A DNA stretch of 64,000 bases from Adiantum capillus-veneris (GCA_014529385.2 CM043959.1:53639253-53703252); one strand, 5' to 3'. Shown: positions 41,665 through 53,060, numbered from the stretch's first letter. Notes: generated by a model not told the origin, from the sequence alone. Translations and numbers: made by a program.

Positions 41665-42918
41665 TGTCATGTGACACATCCCAACCCTATGTGTCCGTGG
41701 ACAAGCTACACCATAACAGGGTTTCCGTCAAGTCCAGTCAAGTTAGATTAGAAGTGATCTGGCACTTTTGTGAGTCTATTCGTAGACCGTGCATGCCCAG
41801 TCACTTAGAGTAGATGCATATCCTATGGTTGCATAAGCATAAGCATAAGCATTTCCGTCAGATTCTATCAGAGTCAGTTTGGGGATTTTTCAAGTGACTT
41901 TAGCCTATTTTTCCCTATATTTAACATTTTTCACTTATTTATTAAGTGACTTTTGTTGGGTACTCAGTAGGGCAAATTGGGTAAGTTAATATATAAGCAA
42001 ACCCAAGTTGGCACAAATTGGCAGATGAGCAAAGACACAGCAGGCTTCCCCAAGCAATAGGTGTCCCACCCTCTCTCAGCAAGACCCTCTCCAATCCCTT
42101 GGCAAGGCCACTCCACCCAGAACCAGCGTTTTCATCATAGCTTGCCTTTCCCTCTCTAGGCGCTTTCCAGTATCTGCCATCGCCCTCCAAGGTCCACACT
42201 TGCCTGGCGTTTTACTCTCAACTGGCAGCAGCCCTCAGGTTTTACCAACGCTAGCCTTGTTGGACATTCAGCAGCAATTTCAGCCATTAAAAACGCCATT
42301 TAACCTGCAGCCCAATCAGCGTTTTTAACATCAGATCAGCCCCTACAGAAACACAGCAATACTCAGCATTCAGCCTACAGTAAAATCAGCGTTTTGCCCT
42401 CAGCAATTCCGCCATTGAAACGCAGCAGATATTGAGTGTTTCAGCCGGCATCAGTTCCTCCAAAACGCAGCATAAAGAGCTTGAAGACCAGCGTTTTCAT
42501 CATCAATTCAGCCCCGACAAAAGCAGTCATTTTCAGCCATGAACCCATTAAGAAACAGTCATTTTCAGCCACCAAGAAGATCACAGATTCCAGCCTAAGT
42601 CGCCGTCGTCATCGGCACCGTCCCATTGCATCAATCCATTGCATACGCATTGTACACCTTGTGCAATCAAAGTAGACCACTTTCGTCGACGAGAGTGGGG
42701 CCTTCAGAGGAGGGTTTTACAACCTCTCGGTGTCGTATCTCTTCTCTCCTCTTCTCTCAGTCTCATTCACTTGCACGCACAATATCCACTCACTTGTTCG
42801 TGATCAAAGCACTCTACAAGACGGAAGGCTCTCTCCTTCCCTAAGAACTAAAAGGAACCTTGAGCAATAAAGATCACAAATCTTGAGAAAAACAACATTT
42901 ATTCCGCTGCACCTTACA
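41665..42918 (+). repeat. 3' LTR of B
   Basis: 1254 bp, TGTCATGTG...CTTACA, followed by GCTGT (42919-42923). Hairpin at 41774-41787. Confidence 0.92.
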
Positions 42919-42923
42919 GCTGT
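42919..42923. repeat. Target-site duplication of B, right (GCTGT)
   Basis: Matches 37075-37079; beyond it element C resumes (AGTCATTTTGTC, compare 32143 in E). Confidence 0.92.
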
Positions 42924-43301
42924 AGTCATTTTGTCTATCAGTTCCTGCACTTAAACAAGTCAAGAACAAGTCAGTTTCATATTTTTCGGAATTCCATTTC
43001 ATAAAGTCATCCAACAGAATACTGTCAGCTCTCAGTATCCCTGAAGCTCAAAGAGACATTACGCAAAAATCGAGGCATCTGTTGACAAAGAAGCGGAGTA
43101 ACTCCCCTCTTGTGCATCCCACTGCACCAGATCTTCTGGCAAGCTGAATTCTGGATTCCATTTGGAGTAGACTATGCTAAACCAAAAGCTTTAAGGTAAA
43201 GATTCACATTCCGAGGAATATCTGCTAGGTCTTTCTACTGTATTCGCTTCTCTTCCATTGCGAAGTAGGTCTTGAATTTAACCAAGAACCGTCAGTTCGC
43301 T

Positions 43302-44443
43302 TTATCTTCTTTCTTTCTGTGCCAATTTCTGTTCTGGAACGAGTATTTGCTCGTTTTCGTCCAATTTGGGTTGCACATCGGTCTCCCCATCATCAGGCAC
43401 ATCACCTTTAAAAGGTTTCAAGAGAGTCACATGAAATGCATTGTGAATCCTCCAAGTGTCAGGTAGTTTTAGTCGGAAAGAGACATCATTGATCTTTTCA
43501 GAGATTTGGAAAGGTCCGTAGTATCTCATACTAAGCTTTGGAAAAAGCCTCTCCTTTCCCTTTTTCTTTCTCAGGCATGCCTTCTCAAAACGTAAGAGCA
43601 CCCAATCATCCTCCTTCAATTTCAAATCGCGACAATGGCGATCCACTGCCTTTTTTTGTCTTTTCCCAAAAATTTCTGCAAAGCCTTCCGGACCAAGTCT
43701 CTCGTGAATTGGTCGGCTTCAAAGAAAAATCTTATCTTTCGTGCTAAGGAAGGGTGAAACGTTCGTAGCAAATTCAAGAATCTCAAATGGCACCTTCCCC
43801 ATCAAAGAGTTAAACGTGTTCCTGTAGGCATATTCCACGAAAGGTAAAAACCTTTCCCAAGTAGTCTTCTGATCCAACAAAAAAGACTTCAACAAATCCA
43901 GTACCATTGAATTAGCAATCTCTGATTGCCCGTTCGTGTGCAGGTAAAACGATGACAAGAACTACAATTGCGTGCCTCTGTTCTCCCAAATAGCCGTCCG
44001 AAACAAACTTGTGAACCTTGGGTGCCTGTTGGAGACAATCGTCTCAGGCATGCCATGTAATCTGAAGACCCGGGCAATAAATAATCGTGCCCACGCTGTG
44101 TTCTCGGGAGATGAAATCCATTGCAATACTTTCCCAGGGCGGGCGGGTATGGGTAAAAAGGCCGTAACAATCCCTGTGCATTATGCCTGTCAACTTGACC
44201 TTCGGGCATATCAAGCAACTGCGCACAAACTCGTCCATATCCTTCTTGAGTCTTAGCCAAAAGAAGTATCTCTCTACCCCTTTCAAGGTGGTAGCAATGC
44301 CGCGGTGACCCGTAAAAAGCGGACAGTGGCATTCGGTTAGAACCTTTTCCCTCAACGGTTGTGTAACGCACAACATGGTTTTCTTCATTAAGTAGCCGTC
44401 CCGAATGGAATAGTCTGCTACTATCTCCTCTTTCTATATTCAA
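43302..44443 (-). pseudogene. Integrase of C
   Basis: The zinc-binding part reads TECHCPLFTGHRGIATTLKG and FVRSCLICPKVKL (HHCC). The core is damaged after SIAMDFIS, where the expected WTIIDRFSK segment is lost. The glutamate region survives as NGQSEIANSMVLDLLKSF (43958-43719). The C-terminal part (43646-43302) reads [17 protein letters not shown] and [13 protein letters not shown]. Three frames are needed to follow it. Confidence 0.82.
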
Positions 44444-45177
44444 CAGAATACATTTGCAAAAATCTGTTCTGTGGCGTACTGACCGACCATATCCTCGAAG
44501 TTCCTATGATGTATCGAGGAAATAGCCAGAACCAACGGCTTTCGAGACAAAGTATTTGCCACCAATTTCTTCTGTCCCTGCACATGGACAATCCGGAAGT
44601 AAACTGTGACAGGATGTTTGCTCACCGCATCTGCTTTTCCGATAGCTGCTTCCATGACGAGAAGTAGCATAAACTCTCATCATCTGTGGAAAACCATAAA
44701 ATCGACTCCGAGTATGTAATATCGCCACTGAATAAGAGCATGGATAGCCGCCAAAAGCTCTTTCTCACATATCTGTACTGCCAATTCCGGCCTTGAAAAC
44801 AATCGGCTCTCATAGGCAATGACATTGACCTTTTGGATTAAGACCGCATCCAGACTATGACCACAAGTATCACAATATACTTCAAACGAATTCTGTAAAT
44901 CCGGCAAAGTCAAAAACTGGTTCTGTAGTCAAATTCTTTTTCATTCCTCAAAGGCAGTCACTTATGTGGGTCCCCACGAGAAAGGGACTCCTTTCTGTGT
45001 CAAGGTATGCAAAGGGGAAGCAACTTCTGCAAACTTTCGATTGAACCGCGTGTAGTACGAACACAGTCCCAAGAAGCTTCTAACTTCATGGACATTCTTC
45101 AAATTGGGCCAATCATGGATAGTATCTATCTTGGCCGGATCCATTTGCACTCCCGCTGTTGAGACAATGTGTCCCAA
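44440..45177 (-). pseudogene. RT connection and RNase H of C
   Basis: GHIVSTAGVQMDPAKIDTIH, SFLGLCSYYTRFNRKFAEVA, then the RNase H start NSFEVYCDTCGHSLDAVLIQ and EKELLAAIHALIQWRYYILG. The later part includes VANTLSRKPLVLA. Frameshifts occur near 44940 and 44680. Confidence 0.8.
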
Positions 45178-45777
45178 AAAGTGTATCTCTGGTAGGAAAA
45201 TTCACTTTTCTTTGCATTAATCACTAACTTGTGATCTCGTAATGCGTGAAAGACCTGAAGTAGATGATCTCTGCGTTCTGCTTCATTCTTGGAGAAAACA
45301 ATGATATTGTCAAAGAAAGTGCCAACAAATAGCCTATTCTCTCGAAAAATCTTGTCCATCATCCGGTTAAATGTCGCAGGAGCATTGGTTAAGCCAAAAG
45401 GCATCACCAAAAACTCAAATAATCCAAAAGTCGTCCGAAAGGCTGCCTTGTAGACGTCTCCCGGCGCGATTCGAATCTGATGATATCCACTCTTCAAATC
45501 AATCCTGCTAAAGCACGAGATCGTTGTAATCTGTCGAGTATATCATCGATTAGGAATCTGTTCTTGATGGTGATTTTGTTGAGAGCTCTATAATCGATGC
45601 ACATTCTCTAAGATTGTCTTTCTTCAAAACCAACAACACTGGAGAGTAATACGGTGAAGTACTAGGCTGGACAAGACCCTTTTCCAACAGGTCTTTCACT
45701 TGGTTCATAATCTCTTTGTTCTTAGCTCGGCTCACACGGTAAGGTGGCCGGTTCGGTGGTGTGCTTCCTGGTATCAA
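45126..45777 (-). pseudogene. Reverse transcriptase of C with altered active site
   Basis: LLEKGLVQPSTSPYYSPVLL, a frameshift in the KKD/CVDYR region, then KSGYHQIRIAPGDVYKAAFR, MPFGLTNAPATFNRMM and GTFFDNIIVFSKNE. The usual FxDD is FFDN, so the second catalytic aspartate is asparagine and the enzyme cannot work. A further frameshift near 45180 ends the frame. Confidence 0.85.
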
Positions 45778-46233
45778 ATCAAAAGTATGTTCTTCAGGAC
45801 GAACGGGTCGTAACTCGCCTGACAGGCCCTCTGAAAAGCAATCGGCATGAGTGTGGAGAAAATCTTGGCGTTCTTTTGTTCAAGTCAAAAACATATTCGA
45901 CCTTAATCCATCGTTCAGTTCTCTCCCGAAAAAGTGAGTAAAGAAACTGAAATTCATCAAGTACAATCTCCGAGCCCTTCATTTGTCAAAGTCGCATTCT
46001 TGGCCCGGTAGTCAACCACGGCGTTGTTCTTGTGGTACCAATGGATTTCAAGTAGAACGTCACAACCTTCCAAGGCAATTACGTAAAACTCCGCGTGCCC
46101 TAAACACCCTTGTCATTGCAAACGAAGTTTGCCAATGCTCGGTGTAATGGCAACATCCCGTCCGAGTGTCACTCGAACTAGGTTCGCCTATGGCCTTAGC
46201 CTGTCGGGCGTAATTCCAAATCGAGCCGCCAAT

Positions 46234-47864
46234 TCAAGAAGTTGGCCTTGGCTCCTTCAAAGGAGCTTCCTGATCTTTCCTTTTTGCCTTAAAAACGGTA
46301 AAATTTGTACTTTCATTCATTTGATTCGGTTCAGGCCCTACGCAATTGTGGTACCAGTTCTGCTTTTTATCTGCCTTTTCTTCCGCGTTCCTCAGCTGCT
46401 CTCGAACTCTCAGGCCTTTCGTTGTCCTTGTCGTTTTGTTCTTTTTGTGCCTTTTTAGGGCATTCACGGAGATATGTCCAGTTTCCCCGCATCCAAAGCA
46501 TTTCCCCTCCTTGATGAAGCTCTCTCTCTCTCTCTCTCTCTCTTGAGGAGTGAGCTTGGGTTGTGCATCTTTCTTTTTTGGGTTGCTCTTCCTCTTTCTA
46601 CTTTCATTCGTCGAAGTCTGTTCGGCTCTTTTTGTCATGATCTCATCGTTGGGGTAGGTCAAACTGCCGGAGTGAATGGCAAAACCCCGTTTCACATGAC
46701 TCATCAACTCCTGAATAGAAGCTGACTTTTGTTCCAAGCAGTGATCTCGGATCTTTGGAGGTAGACCAAAGGTAAATCGCTCAATCTGTTCTCTGAACGA
46801 GATCTTCTTGAATGAAGAGGCGGGTAGAAAAGAGCTCCAGAATCTCTCTCGTAATAAGCGTCCACTATATCTTTCTTGGTCATCCGAAGATGGTTCCAAG
46901 CAGCTCGTATATCGCGTTCATACTCTCGAGTCAGCCAAGAAGAAACAAAAAGCTTCTTGAATTTCAGCCATTTAATTGGTGCAGTCTTGTTTAAAAGAAG
47001 GGTGGACCACCAAGTTCGAGCATTCCCTTTAGAGTAAGAGGCAGCTCTCCGAATCTTAGAGTGCTCTGAGTAGCGTCCTCCTGCAAAAGCGATGTCAAAC
47101 TTAAACTCTCGGACTTTCTTGCTTTTATCTTCGAGAAAGTCATACTGATTGGCTTAATAAAAATTCTTCTTCTTTGCATAAAAGTTGCTGTCGTCAGAGT
47201 TTGAACTGTCTATAGACGAGTCCTCTGTAGCGCTGTCTCTCACTCGGCGAGATTTAAAGTTCTTTGCCTTTTTCTTGCCCTTTCCAAAGCGTTGTTTCTT
47301 GCTTCGCTTTTTACCTTTTCTGTCTTCTTTGCTCGAGTCAGATGAGCTAGAAGAATTGTCAGAAGAAGAAGAAGAACTAGGTACTCCTTCAAATTGAACA
47401 CGCTTCTTCTGTTTCTTTGCCTTTTCAAAAGTCGATCGACGACCCAAATAACCCGGGAAGTCAGTGCCTTTCTTCTGCTTTTTGTCGTGCTTTTTTGCTT
47501 TGTTTTGCGTGTTAAAAAGCTGAGCAATTCGTGCATCAACCACCTTTTCTAATTCCTTCTCTGTATACTTCTTGGGAGCAGAAGGTTTCTTGAGAGCGGG
47601 TTTTGGGAGCGGGGTTGTGGTTTTTTGCCACTGCGCATGCACCTCCTGGAAGGAAGTCTCGCTCATATATTTTGCAAATTTTGTGTCCTTCGCAAAATTG
47701 AGCATCATCTTTGTTGCGTCGTTGATCAATTGTTGACGCCCCATCTCTCGACGCTCCGCTTGAGTAGGCCAAGGCGGGCCATACTCCTTGCTGGAATCTC
47801 CGTTGTGATCCCTTCCCGCATCTCCGGATGCATAGATAGTCGACAGATGCTTGCCTGAAGCCAT
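46234..47864 (-). pseudogene. gag: gag of C
   Basis: ATG at 47864 gives MASGKHLSTIYASGDAGRDH, a basic region and Ser-rich acidic runs (PSSSSSSDNSSSSSDSS, DSSIDSSNSDDS) typical of this lineage; the frame ends at 47154. The capsid-to-zinc part is at 46899-46234 (SSFKKISFREQIERFTFGLP). An AG microsatellite (46521-46543) encodes RERERERES just before the zinc knuckle CFGCGETGHIS, whose last cysteine is lost because one C is missing after ATCTC, shifting the frame. Confidence 0.78.
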
Positions 47865-47933
47865 AGGTGCCGCGGAAAAAAAATTGGGATCGGATTTCCC
47901 GTAGGAGAGAAATCCGCCGTGCTCTGATAGCAC

Positions 47934-48206
47934 TATAACAAGCTTGGACACTCCAAGTCAAGAATCTACCACGACAGCACCAAATAACCACTTCAAAACA
48001 GTTCACAGTTCACAATTGATTCAACACTGGCCCGTTAGAGTTCCGTGCCTAGAGATATTGGCCCCAAAGACTGGCGCCCCTTTCGGTATTTCTTTTTGTA
48101 TTAATCTGAGTTTAAAGTACAAGAGTGCGGGCAGGCTCTCACACTTAGACTCTGTGTCCAGATGCTCTAAGTTGTGAGAGGTCTGCTCACATATTTAAAG
48201 TTACGG
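47934..48206 (-). repeat. 5' LTR of C, truncated
   Basis: Starts TATAACAAGCTTGG (TGTAACAAG in relatives) next to a degraded primer site and ends abruptly at AAAGTTAC|GGGATG where element G begins. Contains the GGCGCC block at 48060-48094. Confidence 0.82.
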
Positions 48207-48471
48207 GATGATCCTCTGAAATTTTTGAGCTAACTTGAGTTGTTTTGCATATATGCTGTAATCGTGGACGATTACCTTCTTTCAAGAAGGGGGGATGTCA
48301 CAAACTGTTGACATGTCAAAGCCCTGAAGAATGGAGCCAACTTACAGATGCCGGCCGAGGGGCCTAAACCCTAAGAAGAACAAGTAGCAAAAGAAGAAGA
48401 AGTCCTACCAACTTATGGGGACCCTGTCCGATGGGGCCCCAATGACATAAAGGGATTAAAATAAAGCACGA

Positions 48472-48533
<62 letters not shown>

Positions 48534-48872
48534 ACACAAAACTGATGACGTGGCAGTTGTACGAACGCACCGCGTTATGCGTTGATTGATGACGTGGCAG
48601 TTGTACGGAATTTTGCAAATCGCGCTAGCAGCTTTTTGGTATTGCTTTTGGACCAGAAGCTTTTGAGTTTTGAAGGCTTTTCATGTAAATGCTTTTGGGG
48701 CCTAGGGCCTTTAAATATGTGCTAAGGGCTCATTCTTTGGCATGCTTCTTGGAGGAGGTGCAGAGTCTGGAGTACCGGCTTGTACAATGTTGATGCAATA
48801 TAAAGAAATACTGGAAGGGGTGCCAAGGTTTGGGGCCAATACTCTTTTGGGGTGGAATTCCGCCCGCGTGTC

Positions 48873-48915
<43 letters not shown>

Positions 48916-48989
48916 CAGTTGTTATTGAAGTGCTAAAAGTCTGTTCAATCTGTTCGTTTCTATTAGCACGTGGTGTCCGTCTTGTGACA
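48207..48989 (+). mobile_element. 3' end and LTR of gypsy element G
   Basis: 48207-48295 is a 3' non-coding tail with polypurine tract AAGAAGGGGGGA, then the LTR 48296-48989 (TGTCACAAACTG...CTTGTGACA). The start matches the C/E/G2 LTR start TGTCACAAAGTG and the end aligns with CTTGGAGTGTCCAAG...TTACA. It contains a 59-bp AC run, the GGCGCC-type block (48798-48840, here GGTGCC) and a TC run (48874-48911). The rest of the element is missing on the left. Confidence 0.75.
48474..48532. repeat. (AC)n microsatellite in LTR G
   Basis: About 29 AC units, uninterrupted. Confidence 0.97.
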
Positions 48990-49516
48990 GGTTGAAAGCT
49001 GAAAACGCTATTGGATCTTCGCCAAAAACGCGAGCGCTGATTGAAGTTGGAAAATGCTAGACTGATATGCAACTTCCTTTAGCTAGTGCTAGAAATTTGC
49101 AAACAACTGATGGGCTGCTAAGCTTCCTTTATATGTAAGATTTTTGGGTTATAAACTTCTTTAGACTTAGGTAGGGCAAACTGTCCACCAAATCCAATAA
49201 AATAAATCATAAAAATGATTTATTAATAAGTTTGGCCAGGGGGTCAATTTTCGAGTGAAACTATCGCACATCTATCCACCCGAGAATCCGATCGACGCGG
49301 GGAATGGCTCGTTGGATTCCTCTAACCTAGAATTATATGCACGTCATGCTAGATGTCTACCGTAGTGTAATAACATCTGTCAAAACGCATGTACAAACCA
49401 TTTATGCAAGAGGGTTCCAAATCTGGAAAACCTAATCAATGGATTGGTTCGGAGATGCAGGTCGTACGAACAGGCTCACAAAATTGCCCGTACTAATCCT
49501 CCTAGGATTCTAGACA
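48990..49516 (-). repeat. Divergent B-type LTR (minus)
   Basis: Reversed, it shows the B-LTR landmarks in order: start TGTCTAGAATCC, CAATTTTGTGAGCCTGTTCGTACGACC (hairpin region), ACTTATTAATAAATCATTTTT, and GTTTATAACCC in place of the TATA region. Identity is low and no duplication is visible. Confidence 0.45.
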
Positions 49517-50039
49517 TTTCTTTCTAGGAAGAAGGGGAAAATTGGCTCTGGAAGTCGATAAAGCATATCGAAGTGGCATAGAGAGCCATGTGCAGGTAAC
49601 AATGATAAACGCCTTGAACGGGATTATGCCAACCTAAATATCATGTGTATGCCTCGCATTTCTTCGAATATTTCTCTGTTAGCTAAATACAATGTCGTTG
49701 GCTCTCAACTATTTAGATTTTCCCGTCTTTGTTCTCGTAAATTTGCTTTTGTTGTTCAATTGTGCCATCTTATTTTCTTTACTCGTTGAGAAAGGATACT
49801 CATTCAAAAGAATCGTGAAAAATGTTTGTTTATTTTTGGAGTGTAGTAAGTTTATTTTCAATGTTTTTTCCTTTGGAATGTTGAAGATAACAATAGTAAA
49901 TTCAATAAAAGTAGGAACCGACTTAGTAACACACTATTTCGATGTTTTGATCCCTAACGCTTCTAGATTTTTTGCTCTAGCTTGACAGATGCTAGCCTTT
50001 ATCACGGTTGAGTATGCCCATCAACTCTAGAGGGTGATA
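49517..50039 (+). other. Unassigned AT-rich stretch
   Basis: A 97-codon frame from ATG 49692 (SLALNYLDFPVFVLVNLLLL) is hydrophobic and AT-rich. It has no known domain and no supporting context; probably a chance frame. Confidence 0.25.
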
Positions 50040-50169
50040 GAAACTCAGATGGTTGGTTTTATAGAGTACGTTCAAAGCATGAGTGACCTCTATACAAACC
50101 TGCACCTACTCTTGGGCACTGACGACGTGAGTAGGGACCACCTTATTGTTCGCCAATGTTGGTTTTAAA

Positions 50170-51240
50170 GATCTTGGAGAATGTGCATTGACTATAGGGC
50201 TCTCAACAAAATCACTATCAAGAACATGTTTCCAATACCCAAGATCGATGATATACTAGACAGGCTACAGGGTTCTACATGTTTCAGTAGAATCGACCTG
50301 AAAAGTGGCTATCATTTGATTAGGATTGCTCCTTGAGATGTATACAAGACCGCATTCAGGATGTTCTTTGGATTGTACGAGTATTTGGTGATGCTGTTCG
50401 GTCTCACAAATGCTCTTGCAACGTTCAATAGGATGATGGACATGATTTTTCGAGAGTATAGGTAATTTGTGGACTCCTTTTTCGACGACATCATTGTATT
50501 CTCCAAGAATGAGGCAGAGCATCGACACCATCTATTATAGGCTTTCAGGCATTACGACATCGGTTGGTGGTTAATGGGAAGAAGAGCGAGTATTTCTTAC
50601 TAGAGATCCCCACCTTTTGGGACACATTGTCTCTGCGGAGGGTGTCAAAATGGATTCGACCAAGGTTGAGACCATTCGAGATTGACCAGATTTGAAGAAT
50701 GTTCACGAAGTTCGAAGCTTTTTGGGTTTGTATGGGTGGTTGATTTGAAAATCTGCAAACTTTGCTTCTCCTTTACACGTTTTGACGCAAAAAGGGTTCC
50801 TTTCACATGGGGACCATTTGAGATTGCAGCCTTCAAGACTCTCAAAGAAAAGTTGACAACTGGTCCAATGTTGGTTTTGCTAGACTTGCAAAAACCATTT
50901 GAGGTTTACTGTGATGCCTATGGTCGCAGTCTGGGAGCGGTCTTAATGTGAGAGGGCCATGTTTTAGCTTACGAGAGCAGAATGCCTTTACGACCAGAAC
51001 GGGTTGCACAGATTTATGAGAAAGAGCTTTTGGCAGTCATCCATGTTCTTACTCAGTGGCGACACTTTTTACTCGGAGCCGGTTTCAGCATCGATCATTA
51101 GAGTTAGCGATACTTCCTTGTCTCAGGAACAACTTTCGGACAAGCAGATGCGGTGACTAAACATTTTGTCACAATTTTATTTTTAGATTGGATAGAGAAA
51201 TGTGGTGGCAGATGCATTGTCTCGCAAGTCACTAGTTTTG
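50170..51240 (+). pseudogene. RT and RNase H of G2
   Basis: Scraps in order: [11 protein letters not shown]-like start at 50187, [24 protein letters not shown], then FFDDIIVFSKNE (both aspartates present, 50484-50489), SAEGVKMDSTK, and from 50682 to 50951 the RNase H start KPFEVYCDAYGRSLGAVLM. EKELLAVIHVLTQWRHFLL follows near 51020. Several frame changes and stops. Confidence 0.78.
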
Positions 51241-51333
51241 GCTATTTTGGCGATACATCACCACAGCTTCGAGGATTTGGTAGACCAATACGTTATAGAT
51301 CGAGATTTTGTAGATCGATTATAGAGTGGGGAA

Positions 51334-52250
51334 GTGAATGCAAACTATTCCCTCAAGGAAGGCTATTTGATGCGGAAAAATATGTTCTATGTTACACAAG
51401 CGTTGTGGAATAAGGTTTTGATTGAGTGCCACTGTCTACCTTTTTCGGGCCGTCGCAGCATAGAAACCACCTTGAAAGATGTGGAACGATTCTTCTTTTT
51501 GCCAAGGCCCAAAAAGGATGTGGACGAGTTTGTTCGCAATTGTTTCGTATGCGAGAAAGTCAAGTTTGACAGGCATAAGGCACCAGGTCTCTTGTAACCG
51601 TTACCTTTACCTAGCCGACCATGAGAAAGTATAGCAATGGACTTCCTTTTTGATCGTCCCAAGATTCAGAGTGGGCATGATGACATTTGGACAATCATCG
51701 ATAGATTTAGCAAACATGCTCATTTTGCTTAAGCCCGATCGTTTGGCTAAGCTGTTTGTCTCACAAATTTTTCGACTACATGGTATGCCTCAGTCTATAG
51801 TTTCAGATAGAGATCCCCGTTTTACGAGTTTTTTTTGGAGGGCAATCTGGGAGGATATTGGTACATGGTTACAATTCTCGTCCTCTTTCCACCCAAGATA
51901 GATGGGCAATCGAAGATAGCAAATTCAGTGGTTTTGGACTTGTTAAAGTCATACATCTCTGATCAGAAGGCTCAGTGGGAAACGTATTTGTCCTTGGTGG
52001 AGTTTGCCTACAATAACACAGTACATACCTCTACGGGGAAGGCACCATTTGAGATTACCACCTATTCTAAGCACCAAGGATAAGTTGAAGCGGATTAGTA
52101 TCTCAAGGATCTGGACACTACTTTTGCTATGGTGTGTGAGGCTCTCGAGAAGTCTCAAGCACGGCATAAGAAGGCAGCGTACAAGCATTGATTTGACTTG
52201 CACTTGAAGGAGGATGATTGGGAGCTTTTACGATTTGAGAAGGCACACCT
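51334..52250 (+). pseudogene. Integrase of G2
   Basis: Zinc part: ECHCLPFSGRRSIETTLKD and FVRNCFVCEKVKF (one histidine of HHCC replaced in GRRS). The core has SIAMDFLF and IWTIIDRFSKHA in shifting frames, IVSDRDPRFTSFFW with the catalytic aspartate, and the DGQSKIANSVVLDLLKS segment, where the usual glutamate (S-E-I) is lysine. AQWETYLSLVEFAYNNTVHT follows. Inactive. Confidence 0.78.
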
Positions 52251-52770
52251 AGGAAAATGAAAGGGTAAGGAGCGACTTTTTCCGAAGTTGAGTATGCGAT
52301 ACTATGGCCCTTTCTAGATTCATGAGAAGATAAATGATGTATCCTTTAGACTGAAGTTACCAGATACTTGCAAGATTCACAATGCATTCCATGTGAGTCT
52401 CTTGAGACCTTTCAAAAGGTGAGGTTCCAGTGGACAGGGAGACACAGAAGCAACTTGAAGTGGAAGAGAGAGGGAGATTCTCCTTCGTGAGCAGATACTC
52501 GCTCACAAGGAAAGGAAAGGAAAGGAAAGTGAGAGGTAAGCTGACACACCGATATTTAGTCAAGTTCAGGAACAGGTATTGGCTCACAAGGAAAGGAAAG
52601 TGAAAGGTAAGTTGATGCACCGATATTTAGTCAAATTCAAGAACTATCTGGCGTTAGATGCGAAATGGTTGGAGGAGGAGGACGTAGCAGATACTCCTCG
52701 GATTTTAGAGCTTTACCTCGAAGCGTTTGGTCTAGCACCGACTATTCCAAGAGATGTCGATGATGAGTAG
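52250..52770 (+). pseudogene. Integrase tail and chromodomain of G2, with 81-bp duplication
   Basis: Tail: [33 protein letters not shown]. At 52501-52581 and 52582-52662 the sequence GCTCACAAGGAAAGG ... CCGATATTTAGTCAA is repeated with an 81-bp period, duplicating the chromodomain entry. The second copy runs into RYLVKFKNYLALDAKWLEEE and DVADTPRILELYLEAFG, a recognisable chromodomain (Y-L-V-K-F/W, A-x-W-x-E), which in chromoviruses binds modified histones and directs integration. Confidence 0.8.
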
Positions 52771-53055
52771 GTTGAATCTAGTGCAGTGCGGACTGCACAA
52801 GAGGGGAGTTACTCCGCTTCTTTGTCATAGATTACCCAGATGGAATAAAGTCAGTAATTTCTTTTGTGATTTCAGGGATATTGATAGGTTGACAATATTC
52901 TGCTATATGACTTTATGCCAAGAAAGTACTTCGAAATGGGAATTCCTAAATTGAATCTGTTATATGTGCTCTTTCATGTGTATAGTGTTTGAGTGCACAT
53001 TTGAAAGACGAAATGTCAGATGTCAGCAACATTTCGGTCTTCTTCACCTGAGGGC

Positions 53056-53060
53056 TGATG
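53056..53060. repeat. Target-site duplication of J, left (TGATG)
   Basis: Matches 57824-57828. Confidence 0.8.

Larger units (their letters stand above)
37080..42918 (+). mobile_element. Element B: young gypsy element lacking RNase H and integrase
   Basis: Complete LTRs (37080-38355, 41665-42918) that look about 95-97% identical by eye, a primer site TGGTATCAGAGC (38357-38368), a polypurine tract AAAAAGGAGGGGA (41652-41664) and flanking GCTGT. Internally gag, protease and RT are present, but at about 41628 the sequence jumps from the RNase H approach (GAGAATTTTGCA) directly to the 3' non-coding end (TACCTCACTTTAAAAAGG), compared with B1. RNase H, integrase and the chromodomain are gone. Combined with in-frame stops this is a non-autonomous copy, yet its LTRs show it moved recently relative to its neighbours. 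Confidence 0.92.
35671..48206 (-). mobile_element. Element C: degenerate Ty3/gypsy element split by element B
   Basis: Minus-strand order from the right: truncated 5' LTR (47934-48206), degraded primer site (47921-47933), gag (47864-46234), protease linker, RT (45777-45126), RNase H (45177-44440), integrase (44400-43302), 3' untranslated stretch interrupted by B (37080-42918), polypurine tract (rc 36738-36754) and 3' LTR (35671-36737). The domain order is Ty3/gypsy. The flanks of B join to a stretch that matches element E around 32140-32290, confirming continuity. Dead: many frameshifts, and the RT active site is altered (FFDNI). Confidence 0.85.

Noticed and set aside
48364-48618. Frame with a long Cys-Val run
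   Set aside because: Product of the AC microsatellite in LTR G.
49692-49985. Hydrophobic 97-codon frame that could be a membrane protein
   Set aside because: AT-rich, no family resemblance, and no regulatory context next to a divergent LTR.
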